DNA from: Devosia nanyangense
Lineage (GTDB): Bacteria; Pseudomonadota; Alphaproteobacteria; Rhizobiales; Devosiaceae
Direction of reading: 5' to 3'
DNA: 34,383 nt
NCBI GenBank assembly: GCA_016213505.1
Contig: JACRAF010000013.1
Location: forward strand, 1-34,383
Shown: in pieces, positions 5,871 through 13,722 of the stretch
Position numbering within the stretch: the first letter of the stretch is position 1
Layout: each line of letters starts with the position of its first letter
The notes under the pieces: model-generated
What the model was told of the DNA's origin: nothing
The model's database searches: none
What the model saw: the letters and a program-made list of their open reading frames with translations, nothing else
Made by a program: the position numbers and the translations under genes

Positions 5871-8800
5871 ATGCACCTGCTCGCCGCACAGGCCGGGGCA
5901 TTGCAGCAGGAGGGCGAGGCGATCGACATCGGCCAATCGCCGGCGCCGATCGTGTTCGCGAGCGCGGCCGACAGCGAACTGGCGCTGATCGCGGGGGCGG
6001 TGGACCGGGCTGGATCACGCGAGGTGCGGCTCGCGAATTTGCTCAGGCTTTCGCACAATCTGTCAGTCGATCTGTGGATCGAAAAGACCGTGTCGCAGGC
6101 GCGGCTGGTGGTGATCCGGCTGCTAGGTGGGCCGGCCTATTGGCCGTACGGGGTCGACCAGCTGTCGGCGCTGGCGGCGGATGGGCGGTTCAAGCTGGCG
6201 CTGCTGCCGGGGGATGCGACGCCCGACCCGGCGCTGGAGGCGCGTTCTACGGTGACGCCGGAGGAGTGGGCGCGGCTGCATGCGCTGTTCACGGCCGGTG
6301 GGCCGGAGAACGCGGATGGGGTGCTGCGATCTTTCGCCAGACTGTCGTCCCCTCACCCGGCGCTTCGCGCCACCCTCTCCCCGGAGGGGCGAGGGGACCC
6401 GACTGAAGTCTCGGTTTCGTTGTCCCCTCGCCCCTCCGGGGAGAGGGTGCCGAGCGCCAGCGAGGCGGGTGAGGGGCCGAGCCCTTTCCCCCGCTTCGGC
6501 TACTGGACTCCAAGCACCGGCATCGTCGACGAGCTGCCGGTGAGCGAGCGGCCGGCGGTGCCGCTGCTGTTCTATCGCGCGGCGCTCGAAGGGGCGGGGA
6601 CAGCGACGCTGGAGGCGCTCTGCACCGAGATCGGGCAGCAGGGGCTGGCGCCGGTGCCGCTGATGATCTCGACGCTCAAGGAGGGCGCCTGCATCCGCTT
6701 CGTCAAGGCGGCATTCGCGGCGCATACCCCGCAGGCGATCCTCAACCTCACCGGCTTCGCGCTCGGACTCGACGGGCTGGAGGACAAGCTCAACCCGTTC
6801 GCCGGGACCGACGCGCCGGTGATCCAACTGGTGCAGGGCGGTCGGCCCGAGGCGCAATGGGCGGCGGACAGCCAGGGGCTGACGGCCAAGGACCTCGCCA
6901 TGCAGGTGGTGCTGCCCGAACTCGACGGGCGGATCGGCGGCATCATTGTCGGGCACAAGGCCGAGAGCGTCTGGCACGCGGCGACCGAGTGCCCGCTGTC
7001 GGCCTACGCGCCGGATGCCGACGGGATCCGGCGCGCGGTGGCATTGGCGAAGAACTGGGTGCGGCTCAGGGCCACGCCGCGAAGCGAGCGGAGGGTTGGG
7101 ATCGTGCTCGCCAACTATCCGATCCGCGACGGCCGGCTGGCGAACGGGGTGGGGTACGACGCGCCGGAGTCGACGGTGGAGATACTGCGCTTGCTGGCGT
7201 CCGCTGGATATGGCGCGGCGGTTCCTTGGCCTTCTCCCCTTGTGGGAGAAGGTGCCCAAGGGGCGAATGAGGGGGAGGCCCCGGCGTCAGCGCAAGCGAC
7301 CCACCCCTCATCCGTCGCTGCGCGCCACCTTCTCCCGCAAGGGGTGAAGGCCACAACGGCGGGCTCAGCGAACTGGTTGATCGAGTTGCTTCAAGCAGGG
7401 CCAACGAATGCATGCCCGGAGCGGGGGCAAGGGGTCCCCTTCCCGCTCGCGCGGTATCGCGAGGTGTTCGCGACGCTGCCGGAGAAGGTGCGGCGCGAGG
7501 TGACGGCGCGGTGGGGCGAGCCGGAGGCTGATCCGTTCGTGCGTGGAGCGGCGTTCCACCTGCCGGCGTTGGTGTTCGGCAATGTGGTGGTGCTGCTGCA
7601 GCCGGCGCGGGGGTATGACCGCGGCGAGACGGCGGCCTATCACGACCCGGATCTGGTGCCGCCGCATGCGTATCTCGCGGCCTATCTCTGGCTGAAGCAC
7701 GAATTTGGGGCGCATGCGCTGATCCACAACGGCAAGCATGGCAGCCTCGAATGGCTGCCGGGCAAGGCCAACGCGCTCGATGGCGCCTCGTATCCGGCGG
7801 CGCTGTGGGGCGAGCTGCCGCAGCTCTATCCGTTCATCGTCAACGACCCCGGCGAGGGCACGCAAGCCAAGCGGCGGACCGGGGCGGTGATCATCGACCA
7901 TCTGGTGCCGCCGCTGACACGGGCCGAGACCTATGGACCGCTCAAGGACCTCGAGGCGCTGCTCGACGAATACTATGCGGCGTCGGGGATGGACCGGCGG
8001 CGGCTCAAGGATTTGCGCAAGCGCATCCTCGATTTCACGCGCGACGCGCGGCTCGACCGCGACATCGGGCTGCCGGAGGACGAGACGGCGGCGCTCAGGA
8101 CGATCGACACGTTCCTCTGCGATTTGAAGGAGGCGCAGATCAGGGACGGGCTGCACGTGTTCGGGCAATCGCCGACAGGGCGGCTGGAGCGGGATCTCAT
8201 CGTCGCCCTGGCCCGCGTCCCCCGCGGCGACACCCCCGGCGACGCCTCCCTCATCCGCTCCCTGGCTGACGACCTGAAACTCGCCTTCGACCCGCTGACC
8301 GCCGACCTCGGCGAACCGTGGACTGGGCCGCCCCCTCCACCGCCTGCGGCGGTCCCCTTCCCCCGTTTCACGGGAGAGGATCAAGGCGAGATCGCGCCCC
8401 AGCGTGATCCTCCCCCTCGCGGCGGGGGAGCGGGACCAGCGACGCCGGCGGACGGGGCGGCCCCACGCACAGTCGGCGACGTGGTCGAGTACCTGGAAGC
8501 GCTAGCCTCGGAACTGGTGGAAGGGAGGGTGCCTGATCCGAACTGGCAGGCGACACGTGCTGTGCTGCGAACAGTAGAAACCACGATCCGCCCCCGGCTC
8601 GCCGCCTCCGGCCCCGCCGAGATCGCCTCCCTTCTCCTGGGCCTCGATGGAAAATTCATCGCGGCGGGACCGAGCGGGGCGCCGTCGCGGGGGCGGCTCG
8701 ACGTGCTGCCGACGGGGCGCAATTTCTACTCGGTGGACAACCGCGCCATACCGACGCCGACGGCGTGGGAGCTGGGGAAGAAATCGGCGGAGACGCTGCT

Positions 8801-9902
8801 GCTCCGGCACTTCCAGGACCACGGCACGCACCTGCGCGCGCTGGCGCTCTCGGTCTGGGGCACGTCGACGATGCGGACGGGCGGCGACGACATCGCGCAG
8901 GCGCTCGCCTTCATCGGGGCGCGGCCGGTGTGGGACCCCTCCTCGCTCCGGCTTTCGGGCTACGAGATCATCCCGCTGGCAAAACTCGGGCGGCCGCGGG
9001 TAGACGTGACGCTGCGCATCTCGGGGCTCTTCCGCGACGCCTTCCCGCAGCAGATCGCGCTGTTCGACCGCGCCGTGCGGGCAATCGGGGCGCTGGATGA
9101 GCCGGAGGACCAGAACCCGGTTTCAGCCCGGATGCGGAGCGACGCCCTGGGGCTGATGAAGGACGGCGCGAGTGAGGCCGATGCGGCGATGTCGGCGGGT
9201 CACCGGATCTTCGGGTCCAAGCCGGGGGCGTATGGCGCCGGGCTGCAGGCGCTAATCGACTCGGGCAACTGGACGAGCACGGCTGATCTGGGCGAAGCGT
9301 TCCTCAACTGGGGGCAGTATGCCTATGGCGCCCACGCGGCGGGAACGCCTGAGCGCAGCCGGTTCGCGGCGCGACTCGGCGACATCGAGGCGGTGGTGCA
9401 CAACCAGGACAACCGCGAGCACGATTTGCTCGACTCCGACGATTACTATCAGTTCGAGGGCGGGCTGGTGGCGACTGCGGAAGCGGTGTCGGGGCGAAGG
9501 CCGGTGGCCTATCACAACGACCATTCGCGGCCGGAGCGGCCCAAGACGCGGACGCTGGAAGAGGAAATCTCGCACGTCATGCGCTCCCGCGTGGTCAATC
9601 CCAAATGGATCGACGGGGTAAAACGGCACGGCTACAAGGGCGCCTTCGAGATCATCGCCACGGTCGACTACATGTTCGCCTTTGCGGCGACGACGGGGGC
9701 GGTGAAGACGCACCATTTCGACCTCGCCTTCGAGGCCTTCGTCGAGGACGGGGCGACGCGAGAGTTCATTCGCGAGAACAACCGGTTCGGTTATGACGAG
9801 CTGATCGCGAAATTCAACGAGGCGCGGGAGCGAGGCTATTGGATGCCGCGGAGCAACCGCGCCGGAGAATTCTTGAAGCAGAGGATGGACCACAATGCCT
9901 GA
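5871..9902 (+). CDS. cobN: Cobaltochelatase subunit CobN with three in-frame repeat insertions
   Basis: 1343 residues. CobN is the large subunit of the aerobic ATP-dependent CobNST chelatase, which inserts Co2+ into hydrogenobyrinic acid a,c-diamide in the cytoplasm. Conserved blocks of the CobN/magnesium-chelatase H family are present, including NGKHGSLEWLPGK (~residue 622), GQSPTGRLERD (~763), WGTSTMRTGGDDIAQALAF (~1001), SKPGAYGAGLQALIDSGNW (~1117), HNQDNREHDLLDSDDYYQF (~1178) and NPKWIDGVKRHGYKGAFEI (~1243). Three segments (about residues 158-204, 453-495 and 818-865) are low-complexity and encoded by palindromic DNA repeats; without them the length would be near 1208. They lie in linkers between conserved blocks. 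No strong Shine-Dalgarno is visible. The stop overlaps the cupin start. Confidence 0.95.
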   Translation: MHLLAAQAGALQQEGEAIDIGQSPAPIVFASAADSELALIAGAVDRAGSREVRLANLLRLSHNLSVDLWIEKTVSQARLVVIRLLGGPAYWPYGVDQLSALAADGRFKLALLPGDATPDPALEARSTVTPEEWARLHALFTAGGPENADGVLRSFARLSSPHPALRATLSPEGRGDPTEVSVSLSPRPSGERVPSASEAGEGPSPFPRFGYWTPSTGIVDELPVSERPAVPLLFYRAALEGAGTATLEALCTEIGQQGLAPVPLMISTLKEGACIRFVKAAFAAHTPQAILNLTGFALGLDGLEDKLNPFAGTDAPVIQLVQGGRPEAQWAADSQGLTAKDLAMQVVLPELDGRIGGIIVGHKAESVWHAATECPLSAYAPDADGIRRAVALAKNWVRLRATPRSERRVGIVLANYPIRDGRLANGVGYDAPESTVEILRLLASAGYGAAVPWPSPLVGEGAQGANEGEAPASAQATHPSSVAARHLLPQGVKATTAGSANWLIELLQAGPTNACPERGQGVPFPLARYREVFATLPEKVRREVTARWGEPEADPFVRGAAFHLPALVFGNVVVLLQPARGYDRGETAAYHDPDLVPPHAYLAAYLWLKHEFGAHALIHNGKHGSLEWLPGKANALDGASYPAALWGELPQLYPFIVNDPGEGTQAKRRTGAVIIDHLVPPLTRAETYGPLKDLEALLDEYYAASGMDRRRLKDLRKRILDFTRDARLDRDIGLPEDETAALRTIDTFLCDLKEAQIRDGLHVFGQSPTGRLERDLIVALARVPRGDTPGDASLIRSLADDLKLAFDPLTADLGEPWTGPPPPPPAAVPFPRFTGEDQGEIAPQRDPPPRGGGAGPATPADGAAPRTVGDVVEYLEALASELVEGRVPDPNWQATRAVLRTVETTIRPRLAASGPAEIASLLLGLDGKFIAAGPSGAPSRGRLDVLPTGRNFYSVDNRAIPTPTAWELGKKSAETLLLRHFQDHGTHLRALALSVWGTSTMRTGGDDIAQALAFIGARPVWDPSSLRLSGYEIIPLAKLGRPRVDVTLRISGLFRDAFPQQIALFDRAVRAIGALDEPEDQNPVSARMRSDALGLMKDGASEADAAMSAGHRIFGSKPGAYGAGLQALIDSGNWTSTADLGEAFLNWGQYAYGAHAAGTPERSRFAARLGDIEAVVHNQDNREHDLLDSDDYYQFEGGLVATAEAVSGRRPVAYHNDHSRPERPKTRTLEEEISHVMRSRVVNPKWIDGVKRHGYKGAFEIIATVDYMFAFAATTGAVKTHHFDLAFEAFVEDGATREFIRENNRFGYDELIAKFNEARERGYWMPRSNRAGEFLKQRMDHNA
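6345..6480. repeat. Palindromic element 1 inside cobN
   Basis: The left arm (6345-6398, containing CCCTCTCCCCGGAGGGGCGA) pairs with the right arm (6422-6480, containing CGCCCCTCCGGGGAGAGGG); the arms are inverted repeats of about 54-59 bases around a short loop. The cobN frame stays open across it, encoding a Ser/Pro/Arg/Glu-rich insert of about 46 residues between the N-terminal domain and the FGYWTPSTG block. Confidence 0.9.
7227..7353. repeat. Palindromic element 2 inside cobN
   Basis: The inverted arms 7227-7278 and 7301-7353 begin TGGCCTTCTCCCCTTG and end with its near complement. Bases 7304-7336 match the intergenic element at 24423-24455 (opposite strand) at 32 of 33 positions, proving that this is a dispersed repeat. 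It is in frame and adds about 43 residues between GYGAAVP and ANWLIELLQAG. Confidence 0.92.
8324..8464. repeat. Palindromic element 3 inside cobN (variant subfamily)
   Basis: The arms 8324-8383 and 8405-8464 are inverted repeats starting GGGCCGCCCC and closing GGATCA/TGATCC. Bases 8326-8365 match intergenic 233-272 at 37 of 40 positions. It is in frame and encodes a Pro/Gly-rich insert of about 47 residues between LGEPWTGP and RTVGDVVEYLEAL. Confidence 0.9.
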
Positions 9903-10248
9903 CGCAGTGAACCTCAAGCAAAAGCTCACACTGTTCTCCGAGCATTGGAGCCCCAAGATCGTTTCTGCCTACAATGGCAATGACGTGATGGTGGTGAAAT
10001 TCCAGGGCGCGTTCCCCTGGCACAAGCACGAGAGCACTGACGATTTCTTCCTGGTGATTGAGGGGCATATCCGACTGGAGACCGAGCAAGGAAATGTCGA
10101 GCTTGGACCGGGCGAACTCTACGTGGTCCCGCGCGGCGTCCTGCACCGGCCGGTGGCGGAGCAAGAGGCACAGGTGCTGCTGATCGAACCAAAGGGCGAG
10201 CCGAACTCCGGCGACCCGGCCACCGCTGCAACCAAGGTCTGGATCTGA
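9895..10248 (+). CDS. Small cupin-domain protein within the cob operon
   Basis: 117 residues, a single cupin_2 beta-barrel. Motif 1 is WHKHESTDDFFLVIEG (about residues 41-56), supplying His-His-Glu-type metal ligands; motif 2 is GELYVVPRGVLHRP (about residues 72-86). The start lies inside the cobN stop region (8-base overlap), and its stop shares bases with the cobO start (TGATG), so it is translated as part of cobN-cupin-cobO. No substrate can be read from the sequence. Placement suggests a role with cobalt, corrinoid or metal handling, but this is inference only. Confidence 0.88.
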   Translation: MPDAVNLKQKLTLFSEHWSPKIVSAYNGNDVMVVKFQGAFPWHKHESTDDFFLVIEGHIRLETEQGNVELGPGELYVVPRGVLHRPVAEQEAQVLLIEPKGEPNSGDPATAATKVWI

Positions 10249-10889
10249 TGACCGAACGCGCGCCCAAGAAGACCGAGCTGATGAGCGAGGCGGAGCGCGA
10301 TGCGTATCACGCCGAGAAGATGAAGAAGAAGAAGGAGGCGCGCACCAGGATGCTCGCCACCAAGACCGAGGAGCGCGGGCTGCTGATCGTCCACACCGGC
10401 AAGGGCAAGGGCAAGTCCACGGCGGCGTTTGGAATGGTGTTCCGGGCGATCGGACACGGCATGAAGGTGGGCATCGTGCAGTTCGTCAAGGGCGCCTGGG
10501 GCACCGGCGAGCGCGACGTGCTGGAGAAATTCCCCGAGCTGGTGACCATCAAGGCGATGGGTGAGGGATTTACCTGGGACACACAGGACCGGCAGCGCGA
10601 TCTCGCGGCGGCGCGTGGCGCCTGGGAGATGGCCAAACAGATGATCGCCGACCCGAGCTACAGGATGGTTCTTCTCGACGAACTCAACATCGTGTTGCGC
10701 TACGACTACCTGCCGCTCGAGGAGGTGATCGAGGTGCTGAAGGGCAAGCCGCGCGACCTCCACGTCATCGTCACCGGGCGCAACGCCAAGGATGAGCTGA
10801 TCGAGATCGCCGACCTGGTGACCGAGATGACCGAGATCAAGCACCCGTTCCGCTCGGGGGTGAAGGCGCAGAAGGGCATCGAGTTTTAG
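10248..10889 (+). CDS. cobO: Cob(I)yrinic acid a,c-diamide adenosyltransferase CobO
   Basis: 213 residues. The CobO/CobA/BtuR family transfers the 5'-deoxyadenosyl group from ATP to Co(I) corrinoid in the cytoplasm, the step after cobalt insertion in the aerobic pathway. The P-loop HTGKGKGKSTAA is at residues 49-60. The conserved FVKGAWGTGE, GEGFTWDTQD and LLDELNIVLRYDYL blocks follow, and the protein ends with HPFRSGVKAQKGIEF. The Lys-rich N-terminal extension (residues 1-40) is normal for alphaproteobacterial members. Coupled to the cupin by a one-base overlap. Two tandem 50-bp hairpin repeats begin 12 bases after the stop. Confidence 0.96.
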   Translation: MTERAPKKTELMSEAERDAYHAEKMKKKKEARTRMLATKTEERGLLIVHTGKGKGKSTAAFGMVFRAIGHGMKVGIVQFVKGAWGTGERDVLEKFPELVTIKAMGEGFTWDTQDRQRDLAAARGAWEMAKQMIADPSYRMVLLDELNIVLRYDYLPLEEVIEVLKGKPRDLHVIVTGRNAKDELIEIADLVTEMTEIKHPFRSGVKAQKGIEF

Positions 10890-10901
10890 AGGAGCTCTTT
10901 T

Positions 10902-11001
10902 GCGCTCTGGACCGAGCGAGCCTAAAGAGGCTCGTTCGGCCAACCGCTGGGGCGCTCTGGACCGAGCGAGCCTAAAAAGGCTCGTTCGGCCAACCGCTGA
11001 G
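10902..11001. repeat. Two tandem copies of a 50-bp hairpin repeat after cobO
   Basis: Two 50-bp copies (10902-10951 and 10952-11001) differ at two positions. Each begins GCGCTCTGG and ends CCAACCGCTGRGG, with an imperfect hairpin CCGAGCGAGCC/GGCTCGTTCGG in the middle. A third full-length copy is at 24263-24312. The hairpins may mark or stabilise the 3' end of the cobO transcript; there is no T-run, so they are not a textbook terminator. Confidence 0.88.
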
Positions 11002-11031
11002 GTACCTCCCGGCCGATTACAGGTCCCGGTG

Positions 11032-11060
11032 TTGACACCCGATATGTTATTTAGTTACAT
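11032..11060 (+). promoter_or_regulatory. Zinc-operon promoter with candidate Zur box
   Basis: A consensus -35 TTGACA is at 11032-11037, and a weak -10 (TTACAT) lies 17 bases later at 11055-11060. Overlapping the spacer and -10 is ATGTTATTTAGTTACAT (11044-11060), an imperfect palindrome close to the ATGTTATA-n-TATAACAT-like operator of alphaproteobacterial Zur. A Zur gene closes the operon. Zinc-bound Zur would block the promoter. The promoter and box are read by eye. Confidence 0.65.
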
Positions 11061-11092
11061 CCGCGCGAACTGAAGCGTCGGAGTATTTTTCC

Positions 11093-11185
11093 GTGAGTTT
11101 TGCACAACTTGGCGCCGCGACGCGGGTGGCGATGGCGCTGGCCGTGGCCGCGCTGATCTGGCTGGTGCTGTGGGGCCTGTTGTGA
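11093..11185 (+). CDS. Possible 30-residue single-helix membrane peptide
   Basis: GTG 11093 has GGAG nine bases upstream and opens a 30-codon frame whose last 18 residues are a continuous hydrophobic helix (VAMALAVAALIWLVLWGLL). Its TGA overlaps the GTG start of znuC (GTGA). Position downstream of the Zur-type promoter, a usable ribosome site and the stop/start overlap argue for translation, either as a leader that couples znuC translation or as a small membrane protein. The family is not recognised, and chance cannot be excluded at this length. Confidence 0.45.
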   Translation: MSFAQLGAATRVAMALAVAALIWLVLWGLL

Positions 11186-11952
11186 GCGACGCGATCCGCC
11201 TCACCGACCTGACGCTGGGCTATGACGGGCATCCGGCGGTGCATCACCTCGACGGGGCGTTCGCGGCCGGCTCGCTGACGGCGATCGTAGGGCCGAACGG
11301 ATCGGGCAAATCCACCCTGCTCAAGGGCATCATGGGGACGCTGACGCCGCTCACCGGCCGCATCTGGCGTGGCGCCGCCGATATCGCCTACCTGCCGCAG
11401 AGCGCCGAGATCGACAAGAGTTTTCCGGCGACGGTGTCGGACCTCATCGGGCTGGGCCTGTGGAAGCGGCGCGGGCTGTTCGGTGGCTTCAGCGCCGGCG
11501 ACCGCGGGCAGATCGAGGCGGCGCTGGCCGCCGTCGGGCTCGAGGGGTTCGCCAGGCGGGCGATCGATACGCTCTCGGGCGGGCAGATGCAGCGCGCGCT
11601 GTTCGCCCGCGTGGTGCTGCAGGACGCGCCGCTCGTGATGCTCGATGAACCGTTCGCCGCCATCGACGAGCAGACCGTGGGCGACCTGATCAAGCTGATC
11701 GCGCACTGGCAGAGCGAGGGCCGCACGGTGATCGCGGTGCTGCACGAGATCGAGCTGGTGCGCCGGCATTTTCCGCAGACGCTGCTCCTGGCGCGCGAGC
11801 CGATCGCCTGGGGCAGCACGCCGGTGGCGCTGAAGCCGGAGAATTTGCAGCGCGCCCGCGGCATGCCCGAAGCGTGGGACGAGCATGCGCCCTGGCACGA
11901 CAATGGCAGCGCGCACTCTCATGCCCACGCGCACGGGGAGCACGTCCATTGA
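11182..11952 (+). CDS. znuC: Zinc ABC transporter ATP-binding protein (ZnuC/AztA type)
   Basis: 256 residues from GTG 11182; a GTG 12 bases upstream is possible, but this one has GGGG six bases before it and overlaps the small upstream ORF. Walker A GPNGSGKS is at 37-44, signature LSGGQMQRA at 131-139 and Walker B LVMLDEP at 151-157, with the H-loop in VLHEIELV. The C-terminus is rich in His (HSHAHAHGEHVH), as often seen in zinc importers. The sequence style (LPQSAEIDKSFP) and the lack of an extra regulatory domain also fit the AztABC group, so aztA is an alternative name. It energises zinc import on the inner face of the membrane. Its stop overlaps the TTG start of znuB. Confidence 0.9.
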   Translation: MSDAIRLTDLTLGYDGHPAVHHLDGAFAAGSLTAIVGPNGSGKSTLLKGIMGTLTPLTGRIWRGAADIAYLPQSAEIDKSFPATVSDLIGLGLWKRRGLFGGFSAGDRGQIEAALAAVGLEGFARRAIDTLSGGQMQRALFARVVLQDAPLVMLDEPFAAIDEQTVGDLIKLIAHWQSEGRTVIAVLHEIELVRRHFPQTLLLAREPIAWGSTPVALKPENLQRARGMPEAWDEHAPWHDNGSAHSHAHAHGEHVH

Positions 11953-12818
11953 TCTGGGATGTTCTTATCGCGCCGTTCGCCGAGTACGCCTTCATGCGCA
12001 AGGCGCTGGCCGGCGCGGTCATCCTCGCGGTCAGCGCCGCGCCCGTCGGGGTGTTCCTGATGCTGAGGCGGATGAGTCTCACCGGCGATGCGATGTCGCA
12101 CGCCATCCTGCCGGGCGCGGCGGCGGGCTTTCTGGTGTCCGGCCTCGCCATCGTGCCGATGATGCTGGGCGGGCTGGTGGCGGGGCTGGTGGTGGCGCTG
12201 CTCGCCGGGCTCGTGTCGCGGCTGACGACGCAGCGCGAGGATTCGAGCCTGGCGGCGTTCTACCTGGTGTCGCTGGCGCTCGGGGTGATGCTGGTCAGCC
12301 TCAAGGGCAGCAGCGTCGACCTCATGAACGTATTGTTCGGCACGGTGCTGGCGCTCAACGACGACGCGCTGGTGATGATCGGCACGGTGGCGACGGTCAG
12401 TCTGGTCGGGCTGGCGCTGATCTGGCGGCCGCTGGTCGCCGAGTGCCTCGATCCGACGTTCCTCAGGAGCGTCAGCCGGGCGGGACAGCCGGTGCACCTG
12501 ATCTTTCTCGCGCTGGTGGTGCTCAACCTGGTCGGCGGCTTCCAGGCGCTGGGCACGCTGATGGCCGTCGGACTGATGATGCTGCCGGCGGCGGCGGCGC
12601 GCTTCTGGGTGCAGCGGCTCGAATCGATCTCGGGCCTCGCGATCGTGTTCGGCGTCGTCTCGGCCTATGCGGGGCTGCTGATCTCGTACCATCTCAGCAT
12701 CGCGTCGGGGCCGGCGATCATCCTCGTCGCGGGGGCGTTCTATCTGCTGTCGCTGGTTTTGGGGCGACGCGGGCTGGTGTTCGGACGGATGGCGCCGACC
12801 CGGCATCGCATCGCGTGA
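11949..12818 (+). CDS. znuB: Zinc ABC transporter permease (ZnuB/AztB type)
   Basis: 289 residues from TTG 11949, chosen because GGGGAG lies eight bases upstream, TTGA overlaps the znuC stop, and family members begin with a similar IAPFxE-FMRKAL stretch; ATG 11994 is the fallback. It has about eight hydrophobic helices. The ABC-3 family signature MLRRMSLTGDAMSHAILPGAA occurs near residues 39-59 and GTLMAVGLMMLPAAAARFW near residue 204. It forms the membrane channel of the zinc importer. Its stop lies 11 bases before the znuA start. Confidence 0.92.
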   Translation: MIWDVLIAPFAEYAFMRKALAGAVILAVSAAPVGVFLMLRRMSLTGDAMSHAILPGAAAGFLVSGLAIVPMMLGGLVAGLVVALLAGLVSRLTTQREDSSLAAFYLVSLALGVMLVSLKGSSVDLMNVLFGTVLALNDDALVMIGTVATVSLVGLALIWRPLVAECLDPTFLRSVSRAGQPVHLIFLALVVLNLVGGFQALGTLMAVGLMMLPAAAARFWVQRLESISGLAIVFGVVSAYAGLLISYHLSIASGPAIILVAGAFYLLSLVLGRRGLVFGRMAPTRHRIA

Positions 12819-12829
12819 TGAGGAGAACC

Positions 12830-13714
12830 ATGTTCCATCGAAGCCCGATCATCCTCGCCGCGATGCTCACCCTCGCCTCGCCCGGCCTCGGCGCCGAGAT
12901 CGAGGCGGTGGCCAGCTTCTCGATCCTTGGCGACATGGTGAGGCATGTCGGCGGCGACCGGGTCGAGGTGGTCACCATCGTTGGACCGAATGCCGATACG
13001 CATGTCTATGAACCCAAGCCGGGTGACGCCATCGCGGTCGCCTCGGCCGATATCTTCGTCGTCAACGGGCTTGGCTTCGAAGGCTGGATCGACCGGTTCG
13101 TCGAGGCGACCGGCTACACGGGGCCGCTGGTCGTCGCCAGCGACGGGGTCACGACCCACACCATGATCGATGACGGCCGGACCGTGACCGACCCGCACGC
13201 CTGGCAAAGCCTCGCCAACGGACTGCGCTATGTCGACAACATTGCCAAGAGCCTGTGCCAGGCCGACGCGGCGGGGTGCGACTCATACAAGGCGAACGCA
13301 GCGGCCTACGAGGCCGAGATCGCGGCGCTCGACGCCCAGGTGAAGGCCAGGATCGCCGCCGTGCCCGAGGGCAAGCGCAAGGTCATCACCACGCACGACG
13401 CCTTCGGCTATTTCGGCGCGGCGTACGGGGTGGAGTTCCTCGCGCCGGAGGGCGTCAGCACCGAGAGCGAGGCCTCGGCGATGGACGTCGGCAAGCTGAT
13501 CGACCAGATCCGGAGCGAGGGCGTCACGGCGCTGTTCGTCGAGAACATGAGCGACCCGCGGCTGCTCGAACAGATCGCCGCGGAGACCGGCGTCGAGGTG
13601 GGGGGCGAGCTCTACTCGGACGCCCTGTCGGAGCCCGGTGGAGGCGCTCCGGACTACCTGTCGATGTTCCGCCACAACATCGAATTGTTGATCCCGGCGA
13701 TGCAAGGCAAATAG
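12830..13714 (+). CDS. znuA: Zinc-binding periplasmic protein of the ABC transporter (ZnuA/AztC type)
   Basis: 294 residues from ATG 12830, preceded by AGGAG; ATG 12818, overlapping the znuB stop, would add four residues. The signal peptide is about 22 residues (cleavage after GLGA). Cluster A-I fold with candidate metal ligands His in ADTHVYEP, His in DPHAW, His in TTHDAFGYF and Asp in LYSDALS. Three His plus Asp favours zinc over manganese, where the third ligand is usually Glu. There is no His-rich acidic loop, unlike E. coli ZnuA and like AztC. It captures zinc in the periplasm for the permease. Confidence 0.92.
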   Translation: MFHRSPIILAAMLTLASPGLGAEIEAVASFSILGDMVRHVGGDRVEVVTIVGPNADTHVYEPKPGDAIAVASADIFVVNGLGFEGWIDRFVEATGYTGPLVVASDGVTTHTMIDDGRTVTDPHAWQSLANGLRYVDNIAKSLCQADAAGCDSYKANAAAYEAEIAALDAQVKARIAAVPEGKRKVITTHDAFGYFGAAYGVEFLAPEGVSTESEASAMDVGKLIDQIRSEGVTALFVENMSDPRLLEQIAAETGVEVGGELYSDALSEPGGGAPDYLSMFRHNIELLIPAMQGK

Positions 13715-13722
13715 GATCGGCT

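Noticed and set aside
6345..8464. cobN as a pseudogene broken by insertions
   Set aside because: The frame is open from start to stop, all conserved CobN blocks are intact, and the insertions sit in linkers, so a working long protein is more likely.
10902..11001. A mini CRISPR array
   Set aside because: Two copies are directly adjacent without spacers, each is an internal hairpin of 50 bp, and no cas gene is in the window.
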